Of a stretch of DNA of 64,000 nt, positions 1 through 8,440 are shown piece by piece. The stretch lies in NCBI GenBank assembly GCA_944376065.1, contig CALWBL010000007.1, positions 1 through 64,000 on the forward strand, read 5' to 3'. The translations under genes were made by a program, and so were the position numbers. The notes beneath the pieces were generated by a model. It had not been told where the DNA came from. It ran no database searches and worked only from the letters and a program-made list of their open reading frames with translations. Each line of letters opens with the position of its first letter. Position 1 is the first letter of the stretch. Origin of the DNA: an uncultured Butyricicoccus sp. GTDB lineage: Bacteria; Bacillota; Clostridia; Oscillospirales; Butyricicoccaceae.

Positions 1-1496
1 TAAACTCTAATGATTTAGTTGCCATAGGTAGTAATAAAGATAAGATTAAGAGGATTGATTTGTATAAGTTTATGGGTGGCAATTCCTTGACTGATGAACC
101 TATTGACTTTTGGGGAAATCAGCGTTCCAATGTATTAAATTCTGTTTCAATTGAAGTTGAATATGTTAGTGATAAGGAGATTGAGGAAATGATAATAAAT
201 GGATTAAAGGAGCCTAAGCCATATTATGATCGTAATAGAAATAAATGGTGTATAGCATTAAGCTTAGGATACAATGAGAATGGTAAGCGTATTAGAAAAA
301 TCATATGTGGCAAAACCCAAGTCGAAGTGTGGGAGGCTTATAAGGCTTATCTCGGTACGAATAATAATGATGTGCAACCTAGAGTAAATAGTGTTGGTCT
401 GGATACAGTAAATGTACATAAATGTAATTATGATATTCTGTTCTCTGATGTTTATAAGAAATATTTAAAAAGCCTTGAGAGTAACATTACAAATAGAACA
501 TATTCTGGGTATGTAAATTTGTCTAAAATCATATTAAATAAGTTGGGAAACATCAAGGTATATGATATTAACAAGAATATCATAGAGGATTTTTTTAATG
601 AGTTAGTAAATATGAAATATAACAAAAGTTCTAAGATGCAACCAAAATATTATAGTCAAGACTATATAAACAAAGTGTTTAACCTAATTCATGGGTTTAT
701 AAGGTACTACTCTGAAAATGCCGATGATACAATGAATATTTTTGCCTCTGACTTTATGCATAATATGAAAAAGCCTAAGTCAAAATCTTTAATGGCTAGT
801 GAAATCAAACCTTTATCCCATAAGGATATATATGACATTTTAAATGCTGTTAAGGAAAATCCTATGATTTCATGTTGGGTACACCTTATGAGTGAGTGTG
901 GTATGCGTCCTAGTGAAGCCCTTGCTCTTACTTGGGATGATATAGATTTTGATAATAAGACTATATACATTTCTAAGGCACTTGGTAAAGAGTCTGATTA
1001 TGATATTCATACTTGTAAGCGTATTGAAAAGTTTAGACCTATAATAAAGGATCTTAAAAATAATACTAAAAATAATTACCATAGCCGATGTATGGCTATA
1101 AGTGATACAACTTTACAGAGTATTATAAGATGGAAAAGCATGGTAGAAAAGGATAAAAAGTTCATAGATAGACGTAAAGAATACTGTACAGATAGATTTA
1201 TATTTACAGGACCTAAAGGAAACTTATGGTTATATGAAGATTATAAACAGAAATATGAACGTATACTTAAAAAGTATAATATTGATTATAAGGCAATGAA
1301 TCCATATAGATTTCGTCATACTGTATGTACTGAATTACTTCTAAATCGTGTGGATTTAAAAAGTGTTCAAATAATAATGGGAGATAGTACATCTGATGTA
1401 ATATTAAAATATTATGCAAATGTAGAACGTGATAAAGTATTGAAATCAAACACTATACTAAAAAATAGAATGGCTAATATTGTAAGTAATATGTAA
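1..1496 (+). CDS. Excisionase-like HTH plus tyrosine recombinase/integrase, 5' end outside the window
   Basis: This is a phage or ICE-type tyrosine recombinase that would integrate and excise a mobile element. The frame is open from the first base of the window, so the gene is 5'-truncated here. The first visible residues (IGSNKDKIKRIDLYKFM) resemble the end of an excisionase-type helix-turn-helix domain, which would make this an HTH-recombinase fusion. A SAM-like core-binding domain follows (YKKYLKSLESN onward). The catalytic domain has the first arginine in CGMRPSEALALTW, the second in YRFRHTVCTELL and the tyrosine in VILKYYANV. The usual histidine of HxxR is Tyr, and the usual LGH histidine is Asp (IMGDST), so the active site is divergent though probably intact. 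It ends about 220 bases from a broken tRNA gene, the likely attachment site. Codon use is more AT-rich than in the core genes to its right. Confidence 0.9.
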   Translation, partial: NSNDLVAIGSNKDKIKRIDLYKFMGGNSLTDEPIDFWGNQRSNVLNSVSIEVEYVSDKEIEEMIINGLKEPKPYYDRNRNKWCIALSLGYNENGKRIRKIICGKTQVEVWEAYKAYLGTNNNDVQPRVNSVGLDTVNVHKCNYDILFSDVYKKYLKSLESNITNRTYSGYVNLSKIILNKLGNIKVYDINKNIIEDFFNELVNMKYNKSSKMQPKYYSQDYINKVFNLIHGFIRYYSENADDTMNIFASDFMHNMKKPKSKSLMASEIKPLSHKDIYDILNAVKENPMISCWVHLMSECGMRPSEALALTWDDIDFDNKTIYISKALGKESDYDIHTCKRIEKFRPIIKDLKNNTKNNYHSRCMAISDTTLQSIIRWKSMVEKDKKFIDRRKEYCTDRFIFTGPKGNLWLYEDYKQKYERILKKYNIDYKAMNPYRFRHTVCTELLLNRVDLKSVQIIMGDSTSDVILKYYANVERDKVLKSNTILKNRMANIVSNM

Positions 1497-1515
1497 GTGG
1501 CAAACAGTGGCAAAC
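1496..1515 (+). repeat. Tandem 10-bp repeat after the integrase gene
   Basis: AGTGGCAAAC occurs twice in direct tandem, beginning in the integrase stop codon. Short direct repeats next to an integrase gene often are arm-type integrase or excisionase binding sites. That role is inferred from position only. Confidence 0.5.
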
Positions 1516-1604
1516 CTGTTATGTAATGAATATATGCAAATTGATTGCATAATGCTGTTATATTACAATATTGTACTTATGGTTTATATGTGTTAGAAAT
1601 ATTA

Positions 1605-1640
1605 AAAACCCCTATGTTAATCAATAAACATAGGGGTTTA
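1605..1640 (-). terminator. Hairpin between the integrase gene and the tRNA fragment
   Basis: A 13-bp stem (AAACCCCTATGTT paired with AACATAGGGGTTT) encloses an 8-base loop. Read on the minus strand it is followed by five T residues, so it would end transcription coming from the tRNA promoter. Toward the plus strand the T tract is weak, but the hairpin may also protect the integrase 3' end. Confidence 0.7.
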
Positions 1641-1714
1641 GTGTTATAAAAGTTTGTATTTATATGTTCATAATAATATGCCTTAATGCATAAATATCCA
1701 TTTCTGACTGTTTT

Positions 1715-1753
1715 ATTACGAGTGAGATGCTCTACCAACTGAGCTACAGTAGC
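1715..1753 (-). pseudogene. 5' half of tRNA-Thr(CGU), cut after the anticodon loop
   Basis: Read on the minus strand, positions 1 to 39 of a tRNA are present: acceptor 5' strand GCTACTG, TA, D stem GCTC with loop AGTTGGTA and GAGC, A26, anticodon stem TCTCA and loop CTCGTAA with anticodon CGT (threonine). After T39 the sequence becomes AAAACAG and no longer pairs with the stem. No T-arm or 3' acceptor strand follows in the next 100 bases. The neighbouring integrase suggests that an element inserted in the anticodon arm. The missing half should lie at the other end of the element, outside the window. Loss of tRNA-Thr(CGU) can be tolerated where tRNA-Thr(UGU) reads ACG by wobble. Confidence 0.8.
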
Positions 1754-1777
1754 AAAATACAATATTCAAACGCATTT

Positions 1778-1806
1778 ATTCTAGCATATTTTGTTGGCAA
1801 CGTCAA
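1778..1806 (-). promoter_or_regulatory. Promoter of the truncated tRNA-Thr gene
   Basis: On the minus strand TTGACG (1801-1806) is separated by 17 bp from TAGAAT (1778-1783), about 25 bp before the tRNA 5' end. The promoter is intact although the gene behind it is broken. Confidence 0.6.
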
Positions 1807-1837
1807 TAAAATTTTGAGAAAAATTAACTTTCATCTA

Positions 1838-1865
1838 TTGACATTTATCGCAAAATATATATAAT
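1838..1865 (+). promoter_or_regulatory. Promoter of rpsF-ssb-rpsR
   Basis: TTGACA at 1838-1843 and TATAAT at 1860-1865 with a 16-bp spacer form a near-consensus sigma-A promoter. The leader from about 1872 to rpsF is under 60 nt. Confidence 0.75.
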
Positions 1866-1869
1866 AGTA

Positions 1870-1905
1870 AAGGTATCCTTGCTCACATAAAGAAATGTGG
1901 GCCTT
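1870..1905 (+). promoter_or_regulatory. Leader hairpin before rpsF
   Basis: CTCACAT (1882-1888) pairs with ATGTGGG (1895-1901), and flanking AAGG and CCTT can extend the pairing across an internal loop. Many bacteria carry an autoregulatory S6:S18-binding structure at this place. The conserved CCG bulge of that motif is not evident, so this is only a candidate. Confidence 0.3.
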
Positions 1906-1929
1906 AAAAGTCCAAAAGGAGGTGCTAAA

Positions 1930-2223
1930 ATGGCAAAGGTAACTGGTAAATACGAGACTCTCTTTATCGTTAACCCAACTCTGGGTGATGATGAGACTGC
2001 TGCAGTTGTAAACAAGTTCAAGTCTCTTGTTGAAGCTAATGGTACTGTTGACAAGGTTGAGGATTGGGGCAAGCGTCGCATGGCTTACGCTATAAACGAT
2101 CTGACTGAGGGCTACTACACCCTGATTCAGTTCACTTCTGCTCCGTCTTTCCCAGCTGAGCTTGACCGTGTGTTCAAGATTACTGATGGCGTTATGCGTT
2201 CAATAATCGTTACTCTCGACTAA
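1930..2223 (+). CDS. rpsF: 30S ribosomal protein S6 (bS6)
   Basis: S6 binds with S18 to the central domain of 16S rRNA during 30S assembly. The 97-residue product (MAKVTGKYETLFIVNPTL...) has the normal length and the family features YETLFIV near the start and WGKRRMAYAI in the middle. The ATG at 1930 is chosen because AGGAGGTG lies just upstream at 1918-1925. An in-frame ATG at 1897 would add eleven residues with no ribosome-binding site. It is the first gene of the conserved rpsF-ssb-rpsR operon, with ssb 15 bases downstream. Confidence 0.97.
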   Translation: MAKVTGKYETLFIVNPTLGDDETAAVVNKFKSLVEANGTVDKVEDWGKRRMAYAINDLTEGYYTLIQFTSAPSFPAELDRVFKITDGVMRSIIVTLD

Positions 2224-2238
2224 GGCTGGTGAAGTGAA

Positions 2239-2724
2239 ATGCTGAATAAAGCAATTCTCATGGGTCGTTTGACTCGTGACCCAGAGTTGCGTCACACCCA
2301 AAACAATACCCCTGTTGCCTCTTTCACTCTAGCTATTGATAGAAGAAAAGGTTCTAACGGAGAGCGTCAAACCGATTTCATCGACTGTGTTGCATGGGGT
2401 CGTCAAGGCGAATTTGTAAAGCAGTGGTTTGCTAAAGGTGTAATGGCAATCGTTGTGGGTCGTATTCAGTCCCGTAATTGGGAGGACAAAAACGGAAGTA
2501 AGCGTACAACCATCGAAATAAATGTCGATGAGATTTCTTTTGGTGAAACTAAAAAATCTCGTGAGGCAAACGGCGGTTATGACACTGGTTATAACTCCGG
2601 TTATGATAGTGGTTCGCAAATCCGTCCAGAGAATAATAGCTATTCCGCTCCTGCATTTGATTTACCTGATGGTGATTCAGATTTCGCAGAGCTTGGCGAT
2701 GATGATGGCGATGTGCCATTCTAA
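2239..2724 (+). CDS. ssb: Single-stranded DNA-binding protein
   Basis: SSB coats single-stranded DNA and recruits replication and repair proteins. The 161-residue product has an N-terminal OB fold (about residues 1-105: MLNKAILMGRLTRDPELR, then VASFTLAIDR and DFIDCVAWG). A low-complexity Gly/Tyr/Ser linker with repeated GYDTGYNSGYDSG units follows, and the protein ends in an acidic tip, DDDGDVPF. That tip is the usual docking peptide for partner proteins, so this is the replicative SSB rather than a phage-type tail-less one. The operon position between rpsF and rpsR fits. Confidence 0.97.
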   Translation: MLNKAILMGRLTRDPELRHTQNNTPVASFTLAIDRRKGSNGERQTDFIDCVAWGRQGEFVKQWFAKGVMAIVVGRIQSRNWEDKNGSKRTTIEINVDEISFGETKKSREANGGYDTGYNSGYDSGSQIRPENNSYSAPAFDLPDGDSDFAELGDDDGDVPF

Positions 2725-2785
2725 AATAGCTTTTTATCCTGAACTTACAGCTGTGCTGTTCATTCTATAAAGGAGGTACTTGGCA

Positions 2786-3049
2786 ATGGAAGAAACCAAA
2801 AAGGAATTTGCTCCTCGTCCAGACCGTCAGCGTGGCGGTCGTCGTCGCAGAAAGGTTTGTACTTTCTGTGTGGACAAAGTGGAGTGCATTGATTATAAAG
2901 ACGTTGCAAAGCTAAAGCGTTACATGTCTGAGCGTGGCAAAATTCTGCCTCGTCGTATGACTGGCACTTGTGCTAAGCATCAGCGTCAGCTAACTGAAGC
3001 TATCAAGCGTGCTCGTCACGTTGCTCTTCTGCCTTTCACTGCAGAATAA
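2786..3049 (+). CDS. rpsR: 30S ribosomal protein S18 (bS18)
   Basis: S18 forms a heterodimer with S6 on the 30S platform. The 87-residue product has the basic segment [13 protein letters not shown] and the S18 signature [24 protein letters not shown]. It has four cysteines (CTFC, VEC and TGTC), so it may bind zinc, as in the C+ paralogue class; this is inferred. The ATG at 2786 lies 9 bases after AGGAGG (2771-2776). An upstream in-frame TTG at 2780 is too close to that site. Confidence 0.97.
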   Translation: MEETKKEFAPRPDRQRGGRRRRKVCTFCVDKVECIDYKDVAKLKRYMSERGKILPRRMTGTCAKHQRQLTEAIKRARHVALLPFTAE

Positions 3050-3070
3050 TAGATATTATTTAGCTTTTTA

Positions 3071-3099
3071 AAAGGACTGCTTTTCAGCAGTCCTTTTTT
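3071..3099 (+). terminator. Terminator of rpsF-ssb-rpsR
   Basis: A 10-bp stem AAAGGACTGC/GCAGTCCTTT with loop TTTTCA is followed by a T run. It overlaps the last codons of the converging HAD phosphatase gene. Confidence 0.85.
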
Positions 3100-3740
3100 G
3101 ATATTATCCAATTTGTAAGCTCATTTGGATTTTCAAAGATTTTATATGCTCCAGCCGTTTCAAGCTCATTTTTTGAGCCAAAGCCCCAAAGCACTCCTAT
3201 TCCTTTTATATTATGTTTTTTAGCTCCCTCTATATCGTGCTTTCTATCACCTATCATTAAACATTCATCTTTATTTAAATCTGTAAGACGATTTAACACT
3301 TCGGCTATAACTTCATCTTTTGTGTCTATCTTTCCATCAATAGTTGCACCGCAAATTGTTTCAAAATAATCTGCTAAATTTATATTTTTCAGTATCTGCC
3401 TTGCAAAAACTTCCGGTTTAGATGTAGCAACTGCAAGTTTAAAGCCTGCTTTATGAAGTGTTTCCAACATTTGTTTTATGCCTTTATATACTTCAAGCTC
3501 TAAAAGTCCGATTTTTTCATAACGCTCACGGTATGCTTTTACACATTTTTTAGAGGTTTCTAAATCTGCGTGATGATTTTCCATAAAACCATTTATAAGT
3601 GGCGGACCTATATAATTTGTAAGCGTTGATAAATCGTCAGTTTTTATATTCATAACTGTTCTAAGTGCATGGTCAACTGAACGGGTTATTCCAAGCTGTG
3701 AATCTGTAAGTGTACCATCTAAATCAAACAGTAAATACAT
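3084..3740 (-). CDS. HAD-family phosphatase (Gph/PpaX-like)
   Basis: This is a haloacid-dehalogenase-type hydrolase of 218 residues with a helical cap, in the phosphoglycolate phosphatase/pyrophosphatase PpaX group. Motif I is LFDLDGTLTDS near the N-terminus, motif II is VATSKP, and motif IV is MIGDRKHDIEGA. The cap domain of about 65 residues follows motif I. The substrate cannot be read from sequence; phosphoglycolate, pyrophosphate or a nucleotide are all possible. It lies 58 bases behind dapL on the same strand, but a terminator-like hairpin stands between them, so it is probably expressed by read-through. Confidence 0.85.
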   Translation of the reverse strand: MYLLFDLDGTLTDSQLGITRSVDHALRTVMNIKTDDLSTLTNYIGPPLINGFMENHHADLETSKKCVKAYRERYEKIGLLELEVYKGIKQMLETLHKAGFKLAVATSKPEVFARQILKNINLADYFETICGATIDGKIDTKDEVIAEVLNRLTDLNKDECLMIGDRKHDIEGAKKHNIKGIGVLWGFGSKNELETAGAYKIFENPNELTNWIISKKDC

Positions 3741-3762
3741 AATTTAATCTCCTTTTTATAGA

Positions 3763-3794
3763 AAAAGCTGTGACAAGATTTTGCCACAGCTTTT
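3763..3794 (-). terminator. Hairpin behind dapL
   Basis: AAAAGCTGTG (3763-3772) pairs with CACAGCTTTT (3785-3794). On the minus strand the stem runs into a T tract. It should attenuate transcription from dapF-dapL into the phosphatase gene. Confidence 0.65.
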
Positions 3795-3798
3795 ATTT

Positions 3799-4983
3799 TT
3801 ACTTACCAAGCAGATTTTTAATTCTCTCAGCAGCCTCAATAGTCTTTTGTTTGTCACCAAAAGCTGTCAGACGGAAAAATTTATCACCATTCTTGCCAAA
3901 ACCAGCGCCTGGAGTACCAACAACATTAGCATTTTCCAAAAGATAATCAAAGAATGTCCAAGAATCCATATTATTTGGACACTTCAACCATAGGTATGGG
4001 CTATTTTTACCACCAGTATACCAGATACCAAGCTCATCAAGAGTTTTAGCCAAAACCTTAGCGTTTTCCTTATAATATGCAAGAGTTTCCTGAATTTGAG
4101 CCTGACCTTCTTCAGTAAATACAGCAGCCGCACCACGCTGCACAACATATGGAACACCATTAAACTTTGTTGTTTGACGACGCAGCCACATTTTGTGAAG
4201 GCTCATGCCATTACGCTCTAAATCAAATGGTACAACGGTATAGCCACAACGAGTACCAGTGAAACCTGCTGTTTTAGACAGTGAGCAGAATTCAATCGCA
4301 CAAGTTTTAGCTCCTTCAATCTCATAAATAGAGCGTGGCAGGTCATTTTCTACAATAAAACATTCATAAGCTGCATCAAATAGAATAACTGCATTCTTAC
4401 GATTAGCATAATCAACCCAAGCCTTTAATCCCTCACGATTGTAAACCGCACCTGTTGGGTTATTTGGAGAACAAAGATAAATAATATCTGCATCAACCGA
4501 CTCATCTGGCATAGGCAAGAAACCATTTTCTTCATTTGCGTCCATAAATACAATGTTTCTACCTGCCATTGTGTTAGTGTCAACATATACAGGATAAACT
4601 GGATCCGGAATAAGTACAGTATTATCTGCATCAAATAAATCGAGGATATTACCTAAATCACTCTTTGCACCATCGGAAATAAAAATTTCGTCAGACTCTA
4701 GCTGTGTACCACGATGAGCATAATATTCCTGAATAACATTTTTAAAAAATCCGTAGCCCTGTTCTGGACCATAGCCGCGAAAAGACTCTTGAACACTCAT
4801 TTCACATAATGCATCTTGCATTGCCTTAACAACAGCAGGGGCAAGCGGTAGTGTTACATCGCCAATACCCAGACGGATAATTTTTGCATCTGGGTGACTT
4901 TCACCATATTCTGCAACCTTGCGTGAAATAGTAGAAAATAAATAGCTATCTTCTAATTGCTTATAATTCTCATTAAGTTTCAT
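3799..4983 (-). CDS. dapL: LL-diaminopimelate aminotransferase
   Basis: DapL converts tetrahydrodipicolinate directly to LL-diaminopimelate using glutamate and PLP, bypassing the acylated DapD/C/E route. The 394-residue product is a class I/II aminotransferase: the N-terminus LNENYKQLEDSYLFSTI is characteristic of DapL, IRLGIGDVTLPL is present, and CSLSKTAGFTGTRCGYT holds the PLP lysine. SPNNPTGA and the C-terminal arginine in FFRLTAFG are in place. dapF lies directly upstream (42-base gap), so the two genes make LL- and then meso-diaminopimelate for lysine and peptidoglycan. The start follows an AAAGGA site. Confidence 0.96.
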   Translation of the reverse strand: MKLNENYKQLEDSYLFSTISRKVAEYGESHPDAKIIRLGIGDVTLPLAPAVVKAMQDALCEMSVQESFRGYGPEQGYGFFKNVIQEYYAHRGTQLESDEIFISDGAKSDLGNILDLFDADNTVLIPDPVYPVYVDTNTMAGRNIVFMDANEENGFLPMPDESVDADIIYLCSPNNPTGAVYNREGLKAWVDYANRKNAVILFDAAYECFIVENDLPRSIYEIEGAKTCAIEFCSLSKTAGFTGTRCGYTVVPFDLERNGMSLHKMWLRRQTTKFNGVPYVVQRGAAAVFTEEGQAQIQETLAYYKENAKVLAKTLDELGIWYTGGKNSPYLWLKCPNNMDSWTFFDYLLENANVVGTPGAGFGKNGDKFFRLTAFGDKQKTIEAAERIKNLLGK

Positions 4984-5025
4984 ATTAACAATCCTTTCTA
5001 AATAGACAAATTTAGCAATATAAAA

Positions 5026-5871
5026 TTAAACTTCAACCGTTCCCTCAAAAACAGTTACAGCAGGACCTGTCATTAAAATAGTTTTATCTGTATAGTTAAT
5101 AGTAAGGTCCCCGCCTCGAAGATGAACGGTTATATCTTCACCCTTTTTGAACAGTCCATAAAGCACTGCTGTAACACCAACCGCACAAGCACCAGTGCCA
5201 CAAGCCCAAGTTTCGCCGCTGCCACGCTCCCAAACACGCATTTTAAGTGTGCCATCAGACAGAATATTTACAAACTCTGTATTTACTCTTTCTGGGAATA
5301 ATGGATTATTTTCAAATTTAGGGCCAATTCTTTCAAGGTCTAAAGTGTCAACGTCCTCTTTGACAAAAACAACACAATGAGGATTACCCATTGACACACA
5401 TGTTATGTGATAAACCTTTTCATCAATTACAAGCGGAGCATCCACAACACGCTCACCATCTAAATACACTGGAATGTCTTTAGGGTTTAGCATTGCAGCA
5501 CCCATATCCACGCGAACAGTCTTTATCTTACCATTTTCTGGGTAAAGCTGTAATGTTTTAATGCCACTTAGAGTTTCAACTGTGATTTCGGTTTTATTGC
5601 AAACCATACCATAATCATATAGATATTTACCAACGCAGCGTATACCGTTTCCACACATTTTGCCCTCAGAGCCGTCCGCATTAAACATACGCATTTTCGC
5701 ATCTGCTACATCAGATGGACAGATTAAAATTATACCATCGCCACCAATACCAAAATGGTGGTCTGATAAACTAACAGCTAATTTTTCTGGGTTTGGAACT
5801 TCACCGGAAAAACAGTTAAAGTAGATATAATCATTACCACAGCCATGCATTTTTGTAAATGACAGCTTCAT
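5026..5871 (-). CDS. dapF: Diaminopimelate epimerase
   Basis: DapF interconverts LL- and meso-diaminopimelate without a cofactor. The 281-residue protein has both catalytic cysteines in their usual settings: FNADGSEGKMCGNGIRC in the N-terminal half and ETWACGTGACA in the C-terminal half. The N-terminus FTKMHGCGNDYIYF is typical. It is the first gene of the minus-strand pair dapF-dapL. Its ATG is preceded by GAAGGGAG. The meso product is the cross-linking residue used later by MurE and supplied to lysine synthesis. Confidence 0.97.
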   Translation of the reverse strand: MKLSFTKMHGCGNDYIYFNCFSGEVPNPEKLAVSLSDHHFGIGGDGIILICPSDVADAKMRMFNADGSEGKMCGNGIRCVGKYLYDYGMVCNKTEITVETLSGIKTLQLYPENGKIKTVRVDMGAAMLNPKDIPVYLDGERVVDAPLVIDEKVYHITCVSMGNPHCVVFVKEDVDTLDLERIGPKFENNPLFPERVNTEFVNILSDGTLKMRVWERGSGETWACGTGACAVGVTAVLYGLFKKGEDITVHLRGGDLTINYTDKTILMTGPAVTVFEGTVEV

Positions 5872-5953
5872 AGATTTCCTTGCTCCCTTCGTAAATAGTT
5901 ATTTAATAAAATTCACTTAATATGCATATTTTTTCACGATACAATATGCAGTT

Positions 5954-5983
5954 ATTATAGCACAGTGAATGGGTAGTTTTCAA
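5954..5983 (-). promoter_or_regulatory. Promoter of dapF-dapL
   Basis: On the minus strand TTGAAA (5978-5983) and TATAAT (5954-5959) are 18 bp apart, and the -10 element is extended by an upstream TG (TGCTATAAT). No lysine riboswitch structure was recognised in the roughly 80-nt leader. Confidence 0.65.
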
Positions 5984-6156
5984 ATAAATAAAGCATTTTA
6001 TCATCTAATCAAGAAGATTTTTACATTACAAACAGACTTTCATTATTTTTAACTGCTAAATGTACACAATTTGCATAGATTAGCTATACGCTGTGTATAT
6101 ATCTTAGTGAAATGCGTGAAATATTCAAAAATAGTTAATTATTAGCCTTTGCATAC

Positions 6157-6186
6157 TTGACGAAAATAGAAAAAAAATCCTATAAT
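6157..6186 (+). promoter_or_regulatory. Promoter of glnN
   Basis: TTGACG (6157-6162) and TATAAT (6181-6186) with an 18-bp spacer point at glnN, leaving a leader of about 85 nt. The rest of the 5872-6278 interval is AT-rich and holds only this promoter and the opposed dapF promoter. Confidence 0.7.
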
Positions 6187-6278
6187 GTAAAGTAGTTTTG
6201 AATTTAATGGCTTTTGCCATATAATTAGTTGTAACTGCATAAATTTAGTCTAACAGAAAATATGGAGGTTCGTAGCCG

Positions 6279-8381
6279 ATGGAATCTTGTGAAATGAAAC
6301 GTGTGCCTGAAATGTTTGGCAGTATGGTTTTTAATGAAAAGGTTATGAAAGAACGTTTGCCTAAGGAGGTTTATAAAGCTCTTATCCGCACAGCAGATGA
6401 AGGTACTGCTATCAACCCTGAAATTGCAAATGTTGTTGCAAATGCAATGAAAGATTGGGCTATCTCTAAGGGTGCAACACATTATACCCATTGGTTTCAA
6501 CCGATGACTGGTTTTACAGCCGAAAAACATGATAGCTTCATCACACCTGTGGATAACTGTAGCGTTATTATGGAGTTTTCTGGCAAGGAGCTTATCAAAG
6601 GTGAACCTGATGCATCTTCTTTCCCTTCTGGCGGTCTGAGAGCCACTTTTGAAGCAAGAGGTTATACTGCATGGGACCCTACTAGCTATGCATTTATTAA
6701 AGATGATACATTATGTATCCCTACTGCTTTCTGCTCTTATACAGGTGAAATTCTTGATAAAAAAACACCTTTGCTGCGCTCGATGGACGCTATCAGCCGT
6801 CAGGCTTGCAGAGTACTTAAAATGTTTGGCAAAGACTGCCGCCGAGTAAATACAACCGTCGGTGCTGAACAGGAATATTTCCTAATCAATAAATCCGATT
6901 ATGCTAAGCGTCAAGACCTTATTTTCACCGGCAGAACTCTTTTCGGTGCAAAAGCTCCAAAGGGTCAGGAAATGGAAGACCATTATTTTGGCTCCATTCG
7001 CCCACGAGTTAAATCATTTATGGAAGAACTTGACAACGAGCTATGGAAACTTGGCATAACATCTAAAACCGAACATAATGAAGTTGCACCTTGTCAGCAT
7101 GAAATGGCTCCTGTATTTGAAACAACAAATGTTGCAACCGACCATAATCAGCTTACAATGGAAGTTATGAAACGTGTTGCAGATAAGCATGGTTTTGTAT
7201 GTCTTTTGCATGAAAAGCCATTTGCAGGCATTAACGGCTCTGGTAAGCATAATAACTGGTCTATATCCACAGATAAAGGAGAAAATCTGCTTGAGCCTGG
7301 TTCCACACCCCATGCTAATGCACAGTTTATACTGTTCCTAACCGCTGTTATTAAAGCAGTTGACGAATATCAAGATTTACTTCGCATCTCTGCTGCATCT
7401 GCTGGTAATGATCACCGTTTAGGCGCATCTGAAGCTCCCCCTGCTATTATATCTATGTTTGTTGGAGATGAGCTTGAGGCAATTTTAGATGCTATCGTTC
7501 GTGAAATAGATTACACTGATGTTGAAAAGACCATGATGAATATTGGTGTATCCGCTTTACCACCAATTCCAAAAGATACAACCGACAGAAATAGAACATC
7601 TCCTTTTGCATTTACAGGCAATAAGTTCGAATTCCGTATGCCCGGCTCTTCTTTCAATATCGCTTGTACTAACTTTATTTTAAATGCCGCTGTTGCTGAT
7701 TCTCTGCGTCAATTTGCTGATGAACTTGAGGCCGCTGGCAGTGCAAACTTTGATAAGGCACTTGCGGCTCTTATTCAGCGTGAACTTAAAAATCATCGTC
7801 AAATTATATTTAATGGCAATGGTTACAGCGATGAATGGCAAGAAGCAGCCGCTCAGCGTGGTCTTATGAACCTTAAAACCACTCCTGATGCACTCAAACA
7901 TTACACAGACGAAAAGAATGTTAAACTGCTTGCTCGTCATGGCATTTGTACTGCAACCGAGCTTGAATCCCGTGAGGAAATTCTACTCGAAGAGTACTGC
8001 AAAACAATCAACATTGAGGCTCTAACTATGGTCGATATGGCTACACGACAGATTATGCCCGCTTGTGTTGATTACTCTGGTCAAGTTTCAAATAATGTGG
8101 CTGTTAAAAAGAGTATTGGTCTTGACTCCCCTGCTGAACTTGAATTGGCTAAGGAAATCACTGATGGTATGGCTCAAATGCTAAATGCTATAAATGAGTT
8201 GAAGCAATCTGTAAACACTGCTCCAGAAAATGTTCATATTCTTGAGCGTGCAGAATATTTTAGAGATAATGTTATTCCAAACATGGAAGCTTTAAGAAAT
8301 ATTGCAGATAATCTTGAAACTATGGTTGGCGAAAAGAATTGGCCTTTCCCAACTTATGGTCAGATGTTATTCTATGTATAA
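6279..8381 (+). CDS. glnN: Glutamine synthetase type III
   Basis: This enzyme makes glutamine from glutamate, ammonia and ATP, the main route of ammonium assimilation. The 700-residue length is typical of type III enzymes; types I and II are about 350-470. The N-terminal GSIII region contains [16 protein letters not shown]. The catalytic core has [34 protein letters not shown] and [16 protein letters not shown]. The product is cytoplasmic and normally dodecameric. It has its own promoter and a terminator directly behind. No glnR or glnB lies nearby, so the regulator is not visible here. Confidence 0.97.
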   Translation: MESCEMKRVPEMFGSMVFNEKVMKERLPKEVYKALIRTADEGTAINPEIANVVANAMKDWAISKGATHYTHWFQPMTGFTAEKHDSFITPVDNCSVIMEFSGKELIKGEPDASSFPSGGLRATFEARGYTAWDPTSYAFIKDDTLCIPTAFCSYTGEILDKKTPLLRSMDAISRQACRVLKMFGKDCRRVNTTVGAEQEYFLINKSDYAKRQDLIFTGRTLFGAKAPKGQEMEDHYFGSIRPRVKSFMEELDNELWKLGITSKTEHNEVAPCQHEMAPVFETTNVATDHNQLTMEVMKRVADKHGFVCLLHEKPFAGINGSGKHNNWSISTDKGENLLEPGSTPHANAQFILFLTAVIKAVDEYQDLLRISAASAGNDHRLGASEAPPAIISMFVGDELEAILDAIVREIDYTDVEKTMMNIGVSALPPIPKDTTDRNRTSPFAFTGNKFEFRMPGSSFNIACTNFILNAAVADSLRQFADELEAAGSANFDKALAALIQRELKNHRQIIFNGNGYSDEWQEAAAQRGLMNLKTTPDALKHYTDEKNVKLLARHGICTATELESREEILLEEYCKTINIEALTMVDMATRQIMPACVDYSGQVSNNVAVKKSIGLDSPAELELAKEITDGMAQMLNAINELKQSVNTAPENVHILERAEYFRDNVIPNMEALRNIADNLETMVGEKNWPFPTYGQMLFYV

Positions 8382-8389
8382 TAAAAATA

Positions 8390-8424
8390 AAGGCGGTGTG
8401 TTGAATTTAAACACACCGCCTTGT
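8390..8424 (+). terminator. Terminator of glnN
   Basis: AAGGCGGTGTGTT (8390-8402) pairs with AACACACCGCCTT (8410-8422), a 13-bp GC-rich stem. The T tract behind it is short, so some read-through into the methyltransferase gene is likely. Confidence 0.75.
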
Positions 8425-8440
8425 GTATAAGGAGAAATAA

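Noticed and set aside
1715-1753. tRNA-Thr interrupted by a group I intron
   Set aside because: Introns in the anticodon loop are known, but no 3' exon follows on the minus strand within the visible 1.7 kb, and an integrase gene lies there.
1577-1762. Minus-strand reading frame of 61 codons (MYFATVAQLVEHL...)
   Set aside because: It is the translation of the tRNA-Thr fragment; VAQLVEHL is the usual false peptide read through a tRNA D-arm.
5984-6156. Riboswitch before glnN or dapF
   Set aside because: No glutamine or lysine riboswitch motifs were found; the region is AT-rich and unstructured by eye.
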